In this document: positions 1 to 9,568 of the stretch, one piece after another
Numbering within the stretch: the stretch's first letter is position 1
Layout: every line of letters begins with the position of its first letter
Assembly (NCBI RefSeq): GCF_007751715.1
Contig: NZ_CP036292.1
Coordinates: 930,001-994,000, forward strand
DNA from: Rosistilla oblonga
GTDB taxonomy: Bacteria; Planctomycetota; Planctomycetia; Pirellulales; Pirellulaceae
DNA length: 64,000 nucleotides
Direction: 5' to 3'
The notes under the pieces: model-generated
What the model saw: the letters and a program-made list of their open reading frames with translations, nothing else
Databases searched by the model: none
What the model was told of the DNA's origin: nothing
Translations under genes and position numbers: made by a program

Positions 1-308
1 AGCGATGCTAGCGGAGCCCCTTCGACCATCGGAGACGCTAGCAAAGCAGCGATCTCGGGATCGTTCGGGTTCGTCGACCGCGAATCGATCGTTCCCCAAA
101 CGACGCGTCGCGACTCCTCTTCGACTAGCCGCGAGCCCAAAATTCCAGGGATCACGATCACGGGATTGCGTTCGTAATCGGGGGCTTGGGCTAACGAATC
201 GTAGATATTTCCTAGGTCTTTCGCCGACCGTTTGCCCGCGCAGCCGATCGCCGCGATCAGGCAGCCGAGGCTGACGACGAAACTCCGGTAGCGTGGTGAC
301 AACAGCAT
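1..308 (-). CDS. LCAT-like alpha/beta-hydrolase lipoprotein (5' part, runs off the window)
   Basis: Reading leftward from an ATG at 308, the frame stays open to the window edge (102 codons). It begins with a basic n-region and a hydrophobic stretch ending in LIAAIGC, which fits a lipoprotein signal peptide and lipobox with Cys near residue 22. It is followed by NPVIVIPGILGSRLVE, the N-terminal signature of the lecithin:cholesterol acyltransferase/phospholipase-like alpha/beta hydrolases. Only the N-terminus is visible, so the catalytic Ser, Asp and His cannot be checked. It lies downstream of the small membrane-protein gene and uvrA on the same strand. Likely a surface or periplasmic lipid-anchored esterase or acyltransferase; substrate unknown. 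Confidence 0.72.
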   Translation of the reverse strand, partial: MLLSPRYRSFVVSLGCLIAAIGCAGKRSAKDLGNIYDSLAQAPDYERNPVIVIPGILGSRLVEEESRRVVWGTIDSRSTNPNDPEIAALLASPMVEGAPLAS

Positions 309-474
309 CCGTGCAATTGCAATCCGGTGTGGGAAAATATGGTGTACGGAGGTTAACAGAATTCCACCTCCCGGCAGGACCCCAATTCACCGGCATCGGC
401 GAGTAAACTGCAATGCTGGCAAATGGAGCGGCAGAGCTCACGTGAGAGCGCACAAATCTCCGCCGGCGGCAATT

Positions 475-942
475 CTATCCGCGCCGCGACTGCAGAAATT
501 CCGCTAACCGCTCGGCATCGTCGCTGCCAACTCGCAGCGTCCCTCGTCGCATCTGGATCAGGACGCACTGTCGTCCCCATAGATTCCAAACCCAGCCTCT
601 GCGAGGACTGAAGTGGATTCCCCAGCCGTCCATCACCGTCGTGCGGTCGAGTCGCGCGTCGACGATCTCGTCGTAGCGAACCGAGCGACGAAAAGTCGGC
701 AGCGGGCCGAAGCGGATCGAAATCCGGTCCCCTTCATCTTCGACAGTCAGATGATGAAACGAAGCGGCGAGCCACAGCATCGCCAATCCGACGACCGGGA
801 ATAACCACTGCAGAACCGGCATCCCGCGCGTCAGCCAAGCGGCCAACGCAAACGGAATGCACAACAGATACAATCCCCAGCACAGCGGCGCGTGTTGGGT
901 GTGCCGGTAGGTCGTCGCTCGGTTTCGGTTCTCGGAAGCCAT
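475..942 (-). CDS. small two-helix membrane protein, unknown function
   Basis: The encoded protein is about 155 residues. It has two adjacent hydrophobic segments (roughly residues 18-60, rich in Leu, Ala and Trp) and a soluble C-terminal half containing RISIRFGPLPTFRRS and WGIHFSPRRGWVWNLWG, which resembles small bacterial PH-like membrane proteins only in general architecture. The start at 942 is chosen over an in-frame ATG at 966 because an AAAAGGTAG Shine-Dalgarno-like stretch lies just upstream of it. It lies downstream of uvrA on the same strand, 65 bp away. No family is recognised with confidence. Confidence 0.6.
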   Translation of the reverse strand: MASENRNRATTYRHTQHAPLCWGLYLLCIPFALAAWLTRGMPVLQWLFPVVGLAMLWLAASFHHLTVEDEGDRISIRFGPLPTFRRSVRYDEIVDARLDRTTVMDGWGIHFSPRRGWVWNLWGRQCVLIQMRRGTLRVGSDDAERLAEFLQSRRG

Positions 943-1007
943 CGCACTACCTTTTTGAGTGAGCAATCGGCCGGTCCTCGGTCGCGGGCGATCTCGATCG
1001 TCCGCCG

Positions 1008-4000
1008 TTAACTGCCGACGGTTTTGTTCCAGTGGTTCTTGAGGAACTTGTCGAACGGTTCCGCGTTCAACTTTTCGTCGTTCCAGAACTCAAAGGTGAC
1101 TTTGATGTCCCCCTTGGTCCGGGCCGGCGGCTTAATCCCCAGTTTACCCAACGCGACGCAATCGATCGCTTGGTGCGGTCCGTCGACGGTGATCCGCAGG
1201 TTCATCGGATCTTTGGTTTCGATCTCGCACCAAGAGTGATTTTGGCCCGCCGGGCGGACGTTGATCTTCTCGGGCGAACCAAACTCGACGCTCTCCTCGC
1301 CGGCAAAGGCGATGATTTTATCGAGCAATTTGTCGACAAGTTCCAACGGCCAATCGGGCTTTTCGCCTTCGGGGAAGCCTTTTTCCAAGGTGTGCCATTT
1401 GCGGCCCATCACCCGCCACGGGCTCATCGCATCCAGCTTCTCTTCGACTTCCTTTTCGGCTTGCAGCGCGGCCTGCCGCGTTCGAGCGACCTCGACCTTC
1501 GATGGGCCATCCTCGGGACCTCGCCAGCTGGGGCGACTGATCTGCGGCTTCGTCCGCGTCTCGTGAACGAAGACCTTGGCATAGGCAGCGATCGCTTCGT
1601 CCAAGAAGTGCCAGAACTCGGGACGATCCATCTCTTCAAATTTGACGAATCGAATCTCGATCTCTTGGAACTTCGGATCGGTGTGGACGCGGACCCGCGG
1701 TTCGTTGCTGTACGCCGGAATGTCTTCCATCTGGTTCAGCGTCGGCAACGGCAGGCGTCGCGGCAGATCGTCTTTGTTGAAGGTCCCCTTGGGAACTCGC
1801 AGCTTCAGCTTCATCCACCACGATTCGGAGGTGAACAAGTGCATGAACCAGGGCCGGCTAGCGATCGGGCCTTTGACTTCGACGATGTTGCGGTGGTTGA
1901 AGTTGATAGGTTCGAAGCAGTCCGCCTCTTCCATTCGCTGGACGATCGGCAGCACCATCTTCTCTTCCCATGAGACGGGATCGCCGGCGTTGTCGACCAG
2001 TTCGGTCGTGTGCCATTTGCGGCCATCCTCTTCCCAAGGCATCTTGGAGCCTTCGCCGATCACGGGAGCGGCCTGCTCGCGTTCGAACTGTTCCAACGCC
2101 GCGGCGTGCGGATCGAATTCGTCACGATGTTCGTAGGGGCCCGCTTCGATCACCGGCGCCAAGAACTCACCGGTATAGCTGCGCAGCGGCTTGGTTTTGG
2201 CTCGCGACTTTTTCCCCGCGACAGCGTATTCGCTCAGCTGTTCCGGCGTTCCGGCGAAGACCAGCTGGCCTCCTTCGGCTCCCGCTTCGGGACCGATATC
2301 CAAGATCCAGTCGGCAGCTTTGATGATGTCCAGGTTGTGTTCGATCACCAGCACGGTGTTGCCGACGTCGACCAATCGCTGCAGAACGTTCAGCAGTTTG
2401 GCGATGTCGTCGAAGTGCAAACCGGTCGTCGGTTCGTCCAACAGATACAGCGTTCGCCCGGTGTCGGGACGGGCCAATTCTGCAGCCAGTTTAATCCGCT
2501 GAGCTTCACCACCGGAGAGCGTTGGTGCACTCTGGCCGAGGGTGACGTAATCGAGTCCGACGTCGCAGATCATTTGCAGGATCCGCGTGATCTTCGGTTG
2601 GTTCTCAAACAGCCCGACGGCGTCGCCGATCGACATGTTCAAGACGTCGCTGATCGAATTGCCGTGGAACTTCACTTCCAGCGTTTCAGGCGTGTAGCGC
2701 GAACCGCCACATTCCTCGCACGGCACCCAGACGTCGGGCAGGAAGTGCATTTCGATCTTCCGTCCACCGGTACCCTCGCAAACTTCGCAACGACCGCCGG
2801 GGACGTTGAAGCTGAACTGACGCGCGGTGTAGCCGCGAGTCTTCGCTTCGGGAACCTGTGTGTACAGGTTGCGGATCAAATCGAACGCGCCGGTGTAAGT
2901 TGCCGGGTTGCTGCTAGGCGTGTTGCCAAGCGGGCTCTGGTCGACGCGGATGACTTTGTCGATCAATCCGATCCCGTCCAGCTTGCCGTAACGTCCCGGA
3001 CGAACGCCCGAACGATGCAGCTTGCGGGCCAGCGCGGGATACAGAATGTCATCGATCAATGAACTCTTACCGCTTCCCGACGGGCCGGTCACGGCGGTGA
3101 ACGTTCCCAGTGGAATGTGGACGTCGATGCCACGCAAGTTGTTCTCGCGGGCGTCGCGGATCGTGATCCATTGGCCCAGCGGTGGATAGTGCGTCGGCGC
3201 GTAATCGGCTTTGCGAGCCAGCTTGCGTTCGGCCATCGTCTCGGGCCGCTTGCCGCTCTTCTTCTTAACCGGTTTCGCGGCTGGCGTCTCGCTTTCGGGA
3301 GCCTTGATCATCCGCCGGTTCGAAGGAATCGGGATCGCTTTGGTATCGGAGATATACGGGCCGGTGACCGATGTCGGCGACTGACCGATCTGTTCGGGGC
3401 TGCCATCGGCGACGACTTGGCCACCGTTGCGACCCGCCTTGGGACCGAAGTCGAAGATGTGGTCGGCGCCAGCGATCACGTCCTTGTCGTGCTCGACGAC
3501 TAACAACGTGTTGCCAAGGTCCCGCAATCGATGCATCGCCGACAACAGACGGTGGTTGTCGCGTGGGTGCAGACCGATCGTTGGTTCGTCCAAGACATAC
3601 AACACGCCGCACAGACCGCTGCCCAATTGGCCGGCCAGTCGAATACGTTGAGCTTCGCCACCGGAGAGCGTCGACGCTCCGCGGCCGATGCTCAAATAGT
3701 CCAGGCCGACATCCAACAGGAACTGGATCCGCGATCGGATCTCGCGGATGATCTCGCCGGCGATCTTCTTCTCGCGCGGGTCGAGCTTCCAGGTTTTGAC
3801 CGTCTCGCCCAGTCGCGACAGCGGCATGTGAACGATGTCGCCGATCGTCAGGTCGCGGAACCGGACCGCCGATGCGTCGTCGCGAAGTCGCGTTCCGCCG
3901 CACTCGGAGCAATCGATCTCGGCGGTGAACTTTTCCAGTTTGGCTCGCAGGGTCGGCGACAATTTCGAAGCCAATTCTAGCGAAGGATAAAGCCCCTTGA

Positions 4001-7000
4001 AGCGGAATTTGAACAGCACGCCCTTGGACGCACCGCTGTTGAGCGCTTCTTCCAATCGGTCGCCACGGGTGTCGGTGGCGGATTCACCATCGGCATCGGA
4101 ACTGCTTCGTTTGCGTTTGGCGTTGTAAATCTTGTCGGCGACTTCGCGATCCGATTCACGCACAGCGATCCATTCGTCGCCGGTACCGTGGAAGATCAGA
4201 TTGCGTTCGCGAAGCGTCAGGTCGTCGATCGAGCGGTCGATCGGAATCCCAGCGTGGCGGCCCAGGGCAGCCATCATTTGACGGGCGACGCTGCGTTGCA
4301 GTTTCGGCCACAGGAAGACGGCACCTTCCATCAGCGACAGTCGGCGATCGCGCAACAGCGCGTCGGGGTTGGTGCCGTGTTGAGTTCCCAGCCCTTCGCA
4401 GCGGCGGCAATAACCGGCGGCGCTGTTGAAGCTGAAGTGATGCGGAGTCAGCGGTTCGAAGCTGCGGCCGCAACACTCGCAGGCCAAGTGTTGGCTGTGC
4501 CGGAAGACCTTCCATTGCAGTTCGGGGCGATCTTCGTCGACGATCGCAAGGTCCATGATTCCGCCGCCGATTCCGAGCGCCAATTCGATCGATTCGGCAA
4601 GCCGGCCGCGGGTCTTCTCGCTGATCGAGACGCGGTCGACGACCAGTTCGATCTTGTGATTGGTCCGCATGTCGATCGTGGGAGCGTCTTGGATTGCACT
4701 TGTGGTGCCGTCGATCCGGATCCGTTGGAATCCGTTCTCTTGCATCTTGGCGAAGTGTTCCTTTGGATCTTCGTTGCCGCTGATCTCGATCGGAGCCAGT
4801 AGATACGCCTTGGTTCCCTCTTCCAGTTGAAGCACCTTGTCGGTGATCTGGTCTGGCGTTTGCGTGCCGACCGGCTTGCTGCAATCGGGGCAGAACATCT
4901 TGCCCAGTCGAGCCATCAGAATCCGCAGGTAATCGTAGACCTCGGTTACGGTACCGACGGTCGAACGCGGGGAGTGCCCCATGTTCTTTTGTTCCAACGC
5001 GACCGCAGGCGATAGGCCTTCGATCCGTTCGACGATCGGTTTTTGCATCTGGCCGATAAACTGACGAGCGTACGACGACAGGCTTTCGACGTAGCGACGC
5101 TGGCCCTCGGCGTAGATCGTGTCCATCGCAAGCGACGACTTGCCGCTGCCGCTGGGGCCGCAGAAGACGCTCATCTTGTCGCGCGGTACCATCGCGTCGA
5201 CCGACTTCAGGTTGTGCTGTTCGGCTCCTTCGACCTCGATGAACTTCGCTTCGCCACCGCGGTTGTCGGTCGCGCCGTGGGTTAATTCGCTGAGCGATTT
5301 CTCCTTGGCGTCCGAATCGACTTCGCCGTACATGAACTTCCGCATCGCCCGACTGGTATACGAGATCTGGTTCTGTGCGACCTCTTCGGGCGTCCCCGCT
5401 GCGACCACGGTGCCGCCGCCGGCGCCACCCTCGGGACCGATGTCGATGATCCAGTCGGCCGTTTTGATGACGTCCAGATTGTGTTCGATCACCAATACGG
5501 TGTTGCCACGCTCGACCAGACTGTTCAAGACGCCCAACAGCATTCGGATGTCGGCGAAGTGCAAACCGGTCGTCGGTTCGTCCAAGACGTACATCGTGCT
5601 GCCGGTCGATTTTTTGGAGAGCTCGCGCGACAGCTTGATCCGCTGCGCCTCGCCACCGGAAAGAGTCGGCGAGGGTTGGCCGAGCTTCAAATATTCCAAG
5701 CCGACGTCGATCAGAGTCTTCAGTTTGTCGGCGACCTTGGGAATGTTCTCGAACAGCGAATAGGCGGCGGAGACGTCGAGGTTCAAGACGTCGGAGATCG
5801 AATGATCTTTGAAGCGAACGCTGAGCGTTTCGCGGTTGAATCGAGCCCCTTCGCAGACCGGGCAGGTGACCCAGACGTCGGCCAGGAAATCCATGTCCAA
5901 TCGCGTCGCCCCGTTGCCGTCGCACGCCTCGCAGCGACCGCCGGAAACGTTGAAACTGAAGCGACCGGGCGTGTAGCCGCGCTTCTTGGCTTCGGGCAAT
6001 TGAGCGAACAGTTTACGGATCTCATCGAAGACCTTGACGTAGGTCGCTGGGTTGCTGCGCGGGGTGCGGCCGATCGCCGATTGGTCGATCGCGATGACTT
6101 TGTCCAGGTGTTCCAGACCGGTGATCTCATCGTGCTCTCCCCCTTCGCATTCGGCGCCGTTGAGGAATCGCCGCAGCGTCGGTTCGAGGATCCCGTTGAC
6201 CATCGAACTCTTGCCGCTACCCGAAACGCCGGTCACGCAGATGAACAAGCCTACGGGGAAGTCGACGTTGATGTTCTTTAGATTGTTGTGCCGTGCACCC
6301 AACAACCGCAACCAACGCTCGTTGGGGTCGCGGCGATGCTCGGGCGTCGGGATCGTCTCTTTGCCCGCCAGGAACTGGCCGGTGATACTCTTCTTCGCTT
6401 TGGCAAGATCTTCCAGCTTGCCTTGCGCAACGACATAACCACCGTTGACACCGGGGCCGGGGCCGAAGTCGATGATCCGGTCGGCTGCACGCATCGTATC
6501 TTCATCGTGCTCGACGACGACCAGCGTGTTGCCAGCGTCGCGCAGACGCAGCAGCGTTTCGATCAACCGATCGTTGTCGCGCGGGTGCAGACCGATCGAT
6601 GGCTCATCCAAGATATAGAGTACGCCGACCAAGCCGCTGCCGATCTGGCCCGCCAAGCGGATCCGCTGCGATTCACCACCGGAAAGGGTTGGTGCGGTGC
6701 GGTTGAGAGTCAGGTATTCGAGTCCGACGCCCAACAGGAAGCCGAGCCGCGTGCGGATCTCTTTGACAGCTTCGCCCGCGATCATCTGCTTCAATTCGTC
6801 CAGCTGCAGATAACCCAAGAACTTGGCGGTTTGGGAGACCGGCAGGTCGCAGAGCTCGGGTAACGAGAGGGACGACTTTTCCATAAAGTCGGGATGGTCG
6901 GTCGCGATCCGAACCGCACCGGCTTGCGAATTCAAACGCTTGCCGTTGCACTCCGGACAGACCATCGTGTCCATGTAACCTTCGAACTGCGTCAGCTTGG

Positions 7001-8387
7001 TCTTGGCTGTCGTCTCTTTGTATTTCTCCAGCAGCTCGGGAATGATTCCCGCAAACGTGCCGCCGTATTTGACCGGGCTCGCCCCGCCCCGCCAAGTGTA
7101 AGTGACGTGCAGGTCGCCGGTTCCCCACAGCCACAGGTGCTGCAGTTTCGGATCGAGTTCGCACCATGGGGTCAGCAGCATCGTGTCGGGAGGCAGTTCC
7201 ATCTGCCGTTCGATCGATTCGGCTACTCCCTGGTAGATGTGACGCTTGTAGCGGCCCATCGCTTTCCAGTCGCCGACCAATTCGAAGCAGCCCTTTTTGA
7301 CGCTCTTCCGCGGTTCCGGGATCAACAGATCGGGTACGAAGGTGTACAGCGTTCCCAGCCCGTCGCACGATTCGCACATCCCTTGAGGGCTGTTGAACGA
7401 AAACATCTGCGGCGTCGGCGATCGGAAACTTTTGCCACACGAACCACACGAATACTTCGCCGAAAACAGGACGTCGCGTCCGGCGGAAATCTGCGGCGGC
7501 AGCGGCGCATCATCGTCGTCTCCTGCGGCGGCAAGAGGCAATTCAACGGGCGCATCCTCGTCTTCGAGATCGGCTTCGTCGTCGAGATCCTCGTCCGCTT
7601 CGTCGTCGATTTCGTCGGAGGCTTCGAAGTCGTCGGGCGAAGCTTCCCACTTGCTCTTGTCCGCTTCGTCGACAAGCCAAGCGATGATGCTGTCGTCGCC
7701 GAGCTTCATCGCGGCGTCGATCGCTTCGGCCAATCGGCCTCGCTCGCGTTCGCCCGCTGGCAGACGGTCGATCACCAATTCCACGTTGTGCCGACGCTGG
7801 CGGTCCAGGCTTGGCGGTTCGGCCAATTGGATCAAGCGGCCGTCGACGCGAGCGCGCGCATAACCCTGCTTACGAAGGTCTTCGAACAGGTCTTTGAATT
7901 CACCCTTTTGGCCGCGGATCAATGGCGCCAACAGCAGCAGCATCGAATCGCTGGGCAATTGCATTAACCGGCCCAGGATCTGTTCGCGGGTCTGCGCACT
8001 GATCTCGGTGTTGCAGCTAGGGCAATACCCGGTGCCGATCCGCGCGTACAGAACGCGCAGGAAATCGTAGATCTCCGTGATCGTACCGACTGTCGAACGC
8101 GGGTTGTTGCCCGCCGACTTCTGGCTGATCGAGATCGACGGCGAAAGTCCGCTGATCAGATCGACGTCCGGCTTGGGCATCTGCCCCATGAATTGGCGCG
8201 CATACGACGAGAGGCTTTCGACATAACGTCGTTGCCCCTCCGCATAGAGCGTATCGAAGGCGAGCGAGCTTTTGCCGCTACCCGAAACGCCGGTGAAACA
8301 GATGAGTTCTCCTCGAGGCAACACAAGGTCGACGCCTTGCAAATTATGCTCTCGAGCCCCTTTGATGATGATGTCAGTGGTTGTCAT
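1008..8387 (-). CDS. uvrA: double-length UvrA (excinuclease ABC subunit A) with C-terminal extension
   Basis: UvrA is the damage-sensing ATPase of nucleotide excision repair and normally has about 940 residues and two ABC ATPase modules. This 2459-residue protein is two UvrA proteins fused head to tail. It has four Walker A sites (GVSGSGKS at 33-40 and again near 720; GPSGSGKS near 1080 and 1771) and four ABC signature/Walker B blocks (LSGGESQRIRL near 565, LSGGEAQRIKL near 908, LSGGEAQRIRL near 1576, LSGGEAQRIKL near 1959), each followed by an LDEP motif. Zinc-finger Cys pairs such as CPSC, CEAC, CPVC, CPDC, CEVC and CEEC recur in both halves. A very acidic linker sits near 250-300. After the usual UvrA end (about 2070) come some 385 extra residues containing GRKWHT twice (near 2123 and 2328). 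Tandem UvrA is known in Chlamydiae, which belong to the same superphylum. The gene is divergent from the dehydratase gene. Confidence 0.96.
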   Translation of the reverse strand: MTTTDIIIKGAREHNLQGVDLVLPRGELICFTGVSGSGKSSLAFDTLYAEGQRRYVESLSSYARQFMGQMPKPDVDLISGLSPSISISQKSAGNNPRSTVGTITEIYDFLRVLYARIGTGYCPSCNTEISAQTREQILGRLMQLPSDSMLLLLAPLIRGQKGEFKDLFEDLRKQGYARARVDGRLIQLAEPPSLDRQRRHNVELVIDRLPAGERERGRLAEAIDAAMKLGDDSIIAWLVDEADKSKWEASPDDFEASDEIDDEADEDLDDEADLEDEDAPVELPLAAAGDDDDAPLPPQISAGRDVLFSAKYSCGSCGKSFRSPTPQMFSFNSPQGMCESCDGLGTLYTFVPDLLIPEPRKSVKKGCFELVGDWKAMGRYKRHIYQGVAESIERQMELPPDTMLLTPWCELDPKLQHLWLWGTGDLHVTYTWRGGASPVKYGGTFAGIIPELLEKYKETTAKTKLTQFEGYMDTMVCPECNGKRLNSQAGAVRIATDHPDFMEKSSLSLPELCDLPVSQTAKFLGYLQLDELKQMIAGEAVKEIRTRLGFLLGVGLEYLTLNRTAPTLSGGESQRIRLAGQIGSGLVGVLYILDEPSIGLHPRDNDRLIETLLRLRDAGNTLVVVEHDEDTMRAADRIIDFGPGPGVNGGYVVAQGKLEDLAKAKKSITGQFLAGKETIPTPEHRRDPNERWLRLLGARHNNLKNINVDFPVGLFICVTGVSGSGKSSMVNGILEPTLRRFLNGAECEGGEHDEITGLEHLDKVIAIDQSAIGRTPRSNPATYVKVFDEIRKLFAQLPEAKKRGYTPGRFSFNVSGGRCEACDGNGATRLDMDFLADVWVTCPVCEGARFNRETLSVRFKDHSISDVLNLDVSAAYSLFENIPKVADKLKTLIDVGLEYLKLGQPSPTLSGGEAQRIKLSRELSKKSTGSTMYVLDEPTTGLHFADIRMLLGVLNSLVERGNTVLVIEHNLDVIKTADWIIDIGPEGGAGGGTVVAAGTPEEVAQNQISYTSRAMRKFMYGEVDSDAKEKSLSELTHGATDNRGGEAKFIEVEGAEQHNLKSVDAMVPRDKMSVFCGPSGSGKSSLAMDTIYAEGQRRYVESLSSYARQFIGQMQKPIVERIEGLSPAVALEQKNMGHSPRSTVGTVTEVYDYLRILMARLGKMFCPDCSKPVGTQTPDQITDKVLQLEEGTKAYLLAPIEISGNEDPKEHFAKMQENGFQRIRIDGTTSAIQDAPTIDMRTNHKIELVVDRVSISEKTRGRLAESIELALGIGGGIMDLAIVDEDRPELQWKVFRHSQHLACECCGRSFEPLTPHHFSFNSAAGYCRRCEGLGTQHGTNPDALLRDRRLSLMEGAVFLWPKLQRSVARQMMAALGRHAGIPIDRSIDDLTLRERNLIFHGTGDEWIAVRESDREVADKIYNAKRKRSSSDADGESATDTRGDRLEEALNSGASKGVLFKFRFKGLYPSLELASKLSPTLRAKLEKFTAEIDCSECGGTRLRDDASAVRFRDLTIGDIVHMPLSRLGETVKTWKLDPREKKIAGEIIREIRSRIQFLLDVGLDYLSIGRGASTLSGGEAQRIRLAGQLGSGLCGVLYVLDEPTIGLHPRDNHRLLSAMHRLRDLGNTLLVVEHDKDVIAGADHIFDFGPKAGRNGGQVVADGSPEQIGQSPTSVTGPYISDTKAIPIPSNRRMIKAPESETPAAKPVKKKSGKRPETMAERKLARKADYAPTHYPPLGQWITIRDARENNLRGIDVHIPLGTFTAVTGPSGSGKSSLIDDILYPALARKLHRSGVRPGRYGKLDGIGLIDKVIRVDQSPLGNTPSSNPATYTGAFDLIRNLYTQVPEAKTRGYTARQFSFNVPGGRCEVCEGTGGRKIEMHFLPDVWVPCEECGGSRYTPETLEVKFHGNSISDVLNMSIGDAVGLFENQPKITRILQMICDVGLDYVTLGQSAPTLSGGEAQRIKLAAELARPDTGRTLYLLDEPTTGLHFDDIAKLLNVLQRLVDVGNTVLVIEHNLDIIKAADWILDIGPEAGAEGGQLVFAGTPEQLSEYAVAGKKSRAKTKPLRSYTGEFLAPVIEAGPYEHRDEFDPHAAALEQFEREQAAPVIGEGSKMPWEEDGRKWHTTELVDNAGDPVSWEEKMVLPIVQRMEEADCFEPINFNHRNIVEVKGPIASRPWFMHLFTSESWWMKLKLRVPKGTFNKDDLPRRLPLPTLNQMEDIPAYSNEPRVRVHTDPKFQEIEIRFVKFEEMDRPEFWHFLDEAIAAYAKVFVHETRTKPQISRPSWRGPEDGPSKVEVARTRQAALQAEKEVEEKLDAMSPWRVMGRKWHTLEKGFPEGEKPDWPLELVDKLLDKIIAFAGEESVEFGSPEKINVRPAGQNHSWCEIETKDPMNLRITVDGPHQAIDCVALGKLGIKPPARTKGDIKVTFEFWNDEKLNAEPFDKFLKNHWNKTVGS

Positions 8388-8519
8388 ACCGCAACATTAG
8401 CCATCTCGTGAAACCTAGAAAAGCCCACGGGACAAGAACGTTTGTGGATGGTATGATCCGGGGTGCTTTCCCGCCTTACGAGCCCCGCCTGAACCCTCGA
8501 GAGCCGTGTTTTAGCTATC
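8388..8519. promoter_or_regulatory. divergent intergenic region uvrA / dehydratase
   Basis: This 132-bp gap separates the divergently read uvrA and PLP-enzyme genes, so it must hold both promoters. No LexA-like box or convincing -35/-10 pair was recognised by eye. The assignment rests on gene orientation only. Confidence 0.4.
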
Positions 8520-9524
8520 ATGACGATCCCCATTGCGACCATCGACGACGTTCGAAAAGCTCAGAAAGTGATCGATCAGCACATCAGTCCCGCTCCGTTG
8601 GTGCGGTCTTATGCGTTGGAGAAGGAGCTAGGGTTGCCGCCCAGTCGCCGCGTTTGGTTGAAGGATTACGGTTGGACGCCGGTCGGATCGTTCAAGCTGC
8701 TCGGAGCGCTCAACTGGATGGCGAATCATCTGGAAACGATCGGCGATCGTCCGGTCGCCGCCCATTCGTCGGGCAACTTCGCTTCGGGAATCTCTTTCGC
8801 TGGCATGCGCTATCAAAAGCAAGTCGTGATCGTGATGCCCGACACCGCGCCGCAGGTGAAGTTCAATTTGACCAAATCGTTTGGTGCGGAGGTGCATACC
8901 TATGATATCTCTCGCGACCACGAGACCGGCGATCGCGATCGTCTAACTCGCGAGATCGTCCAACAGCGGCAGTGCGTCCAAGCCTCGCCGTACGACGATC
9001 CGCATGTGATTGCTGGCAATGGCGTCGGCGGATTGCAGATCGTCGAAGAGTTGAAGCGACAGCAGCGGGGCGTTTCCGATTTTGTCTGCCAGGTCAGTGG
9101 CGGCGGCCTGATGGCTGGCCATGCTCTGGCGATCGCCGACGGTTTCCCGCAGGCAAGGATCATCGGCGTCGAACCCGAGGGGGCGGACGACTTTCGTCAA
9201 TCGTTGGCCGCCGGAGAGCGAGTGCGCGTCGAGCGGCCCACCAGCATTTGCGATGGATTGCTATCGTACGATGTCGGCGAACATAACTGGCCGATCCTGC
9301 GGAAGCATGTCGCGTCGTCGGTGACTGTCGCCGATCTGCAAACGCGGCAAGCGATGCGATGGTTATATGACAAGCACGGCCTGCGGACCGAACCGTCCGG
9401 CGCGGCGGCGACCGCAGCATTATTGACCGGCCAGATTTCTCCCGACGGCGAAGGGGATATCGTGCTAGTCGTCAGCGGCCGAAACGTCGACCAACAACCA
9501 TTCATGGACTGGATCGAAGTCTAA
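8520..9524 (+). CDS. PLP-dependent threonine/serine dehydratase-like protein
   Basis: This 334-residue protein is a fold-type II PLP enzyme of the threonine ammonia-lyase/serine racemase group, which deaminates L-threonine or L-serine to the 2-oxo acid. The Schiff-base lysine is K59 in GSFKLLGAL. SSGNFASG (about 83-90) is the substrate and carboxylate loop. The glycine-rich phosphate loop is VSGGGLMAG near 190. No ACT regulatory domain follows, so it is the short catabolic or racemase-like form rather than feedback-regulated IlvA. It is alone on the plus strand between minus-strand genes. The exact substrate cannot be read from sequence, as related enzymes include hydroxyaspartate dehydratases. 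Confidence 0.85.
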   Translation: MTIPIATIDDVRKAQKVIDQHISPAPLVRSYALEKELGLPPSRRVWLKDYGWTPVGSFKLLGALNWMANHLETIGDRPVAAHSSGNFASGISFAGMRYQKQVVIVMPDTAPQVKFNLTKSFGAEVHTYDISRDHETGDRDRLTREIVQQRQCVQASPYDDPHVIAGNGVGGLQIVEELKRQQRGVSDFVCQVSGGGLMAGHALAIADGFPQARIIGVEPEGADDFRQSLAAGERVRVERPTSICDGLLSYDVGEHNWPILRKHVASSVTVADLQTRQAMRWLYDKHGLRTEPSGAAATAALLTGQISPDGEGDIVLVVSGRNVDQQPFMDWIEV

Positions 9525-9530
9525 CATTCG

Positions 9531-9554
9531 CGTTGGAGTCAAGACTTCAGCCGA
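9531..9554 (+). repeat. degenerate copy of the REP-like hairpin repeat
   Basis: In the 44-bp gap between two convergent genes lies a degenerate version of the 24-bp repeat found around the RAYT gene. It reads ttggagtcaagacttcagcc where intact copies have a ctggagtcgag core followed by ggcttcagcc, about three mismatches overall. One mismatch breaks the hairpin stem, so it looks like an old, decayed insertion. Confidence 0.6.
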
Positions 9555-9568
9555 CCGAGCGCATCCCA

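Noticed and set aside
4156-5925. 589-codon frame on the same strand as uvrA, in another phase
   Set aside because: Arg-rich product lacking any domain, fully inside the conserved UvrA frame.
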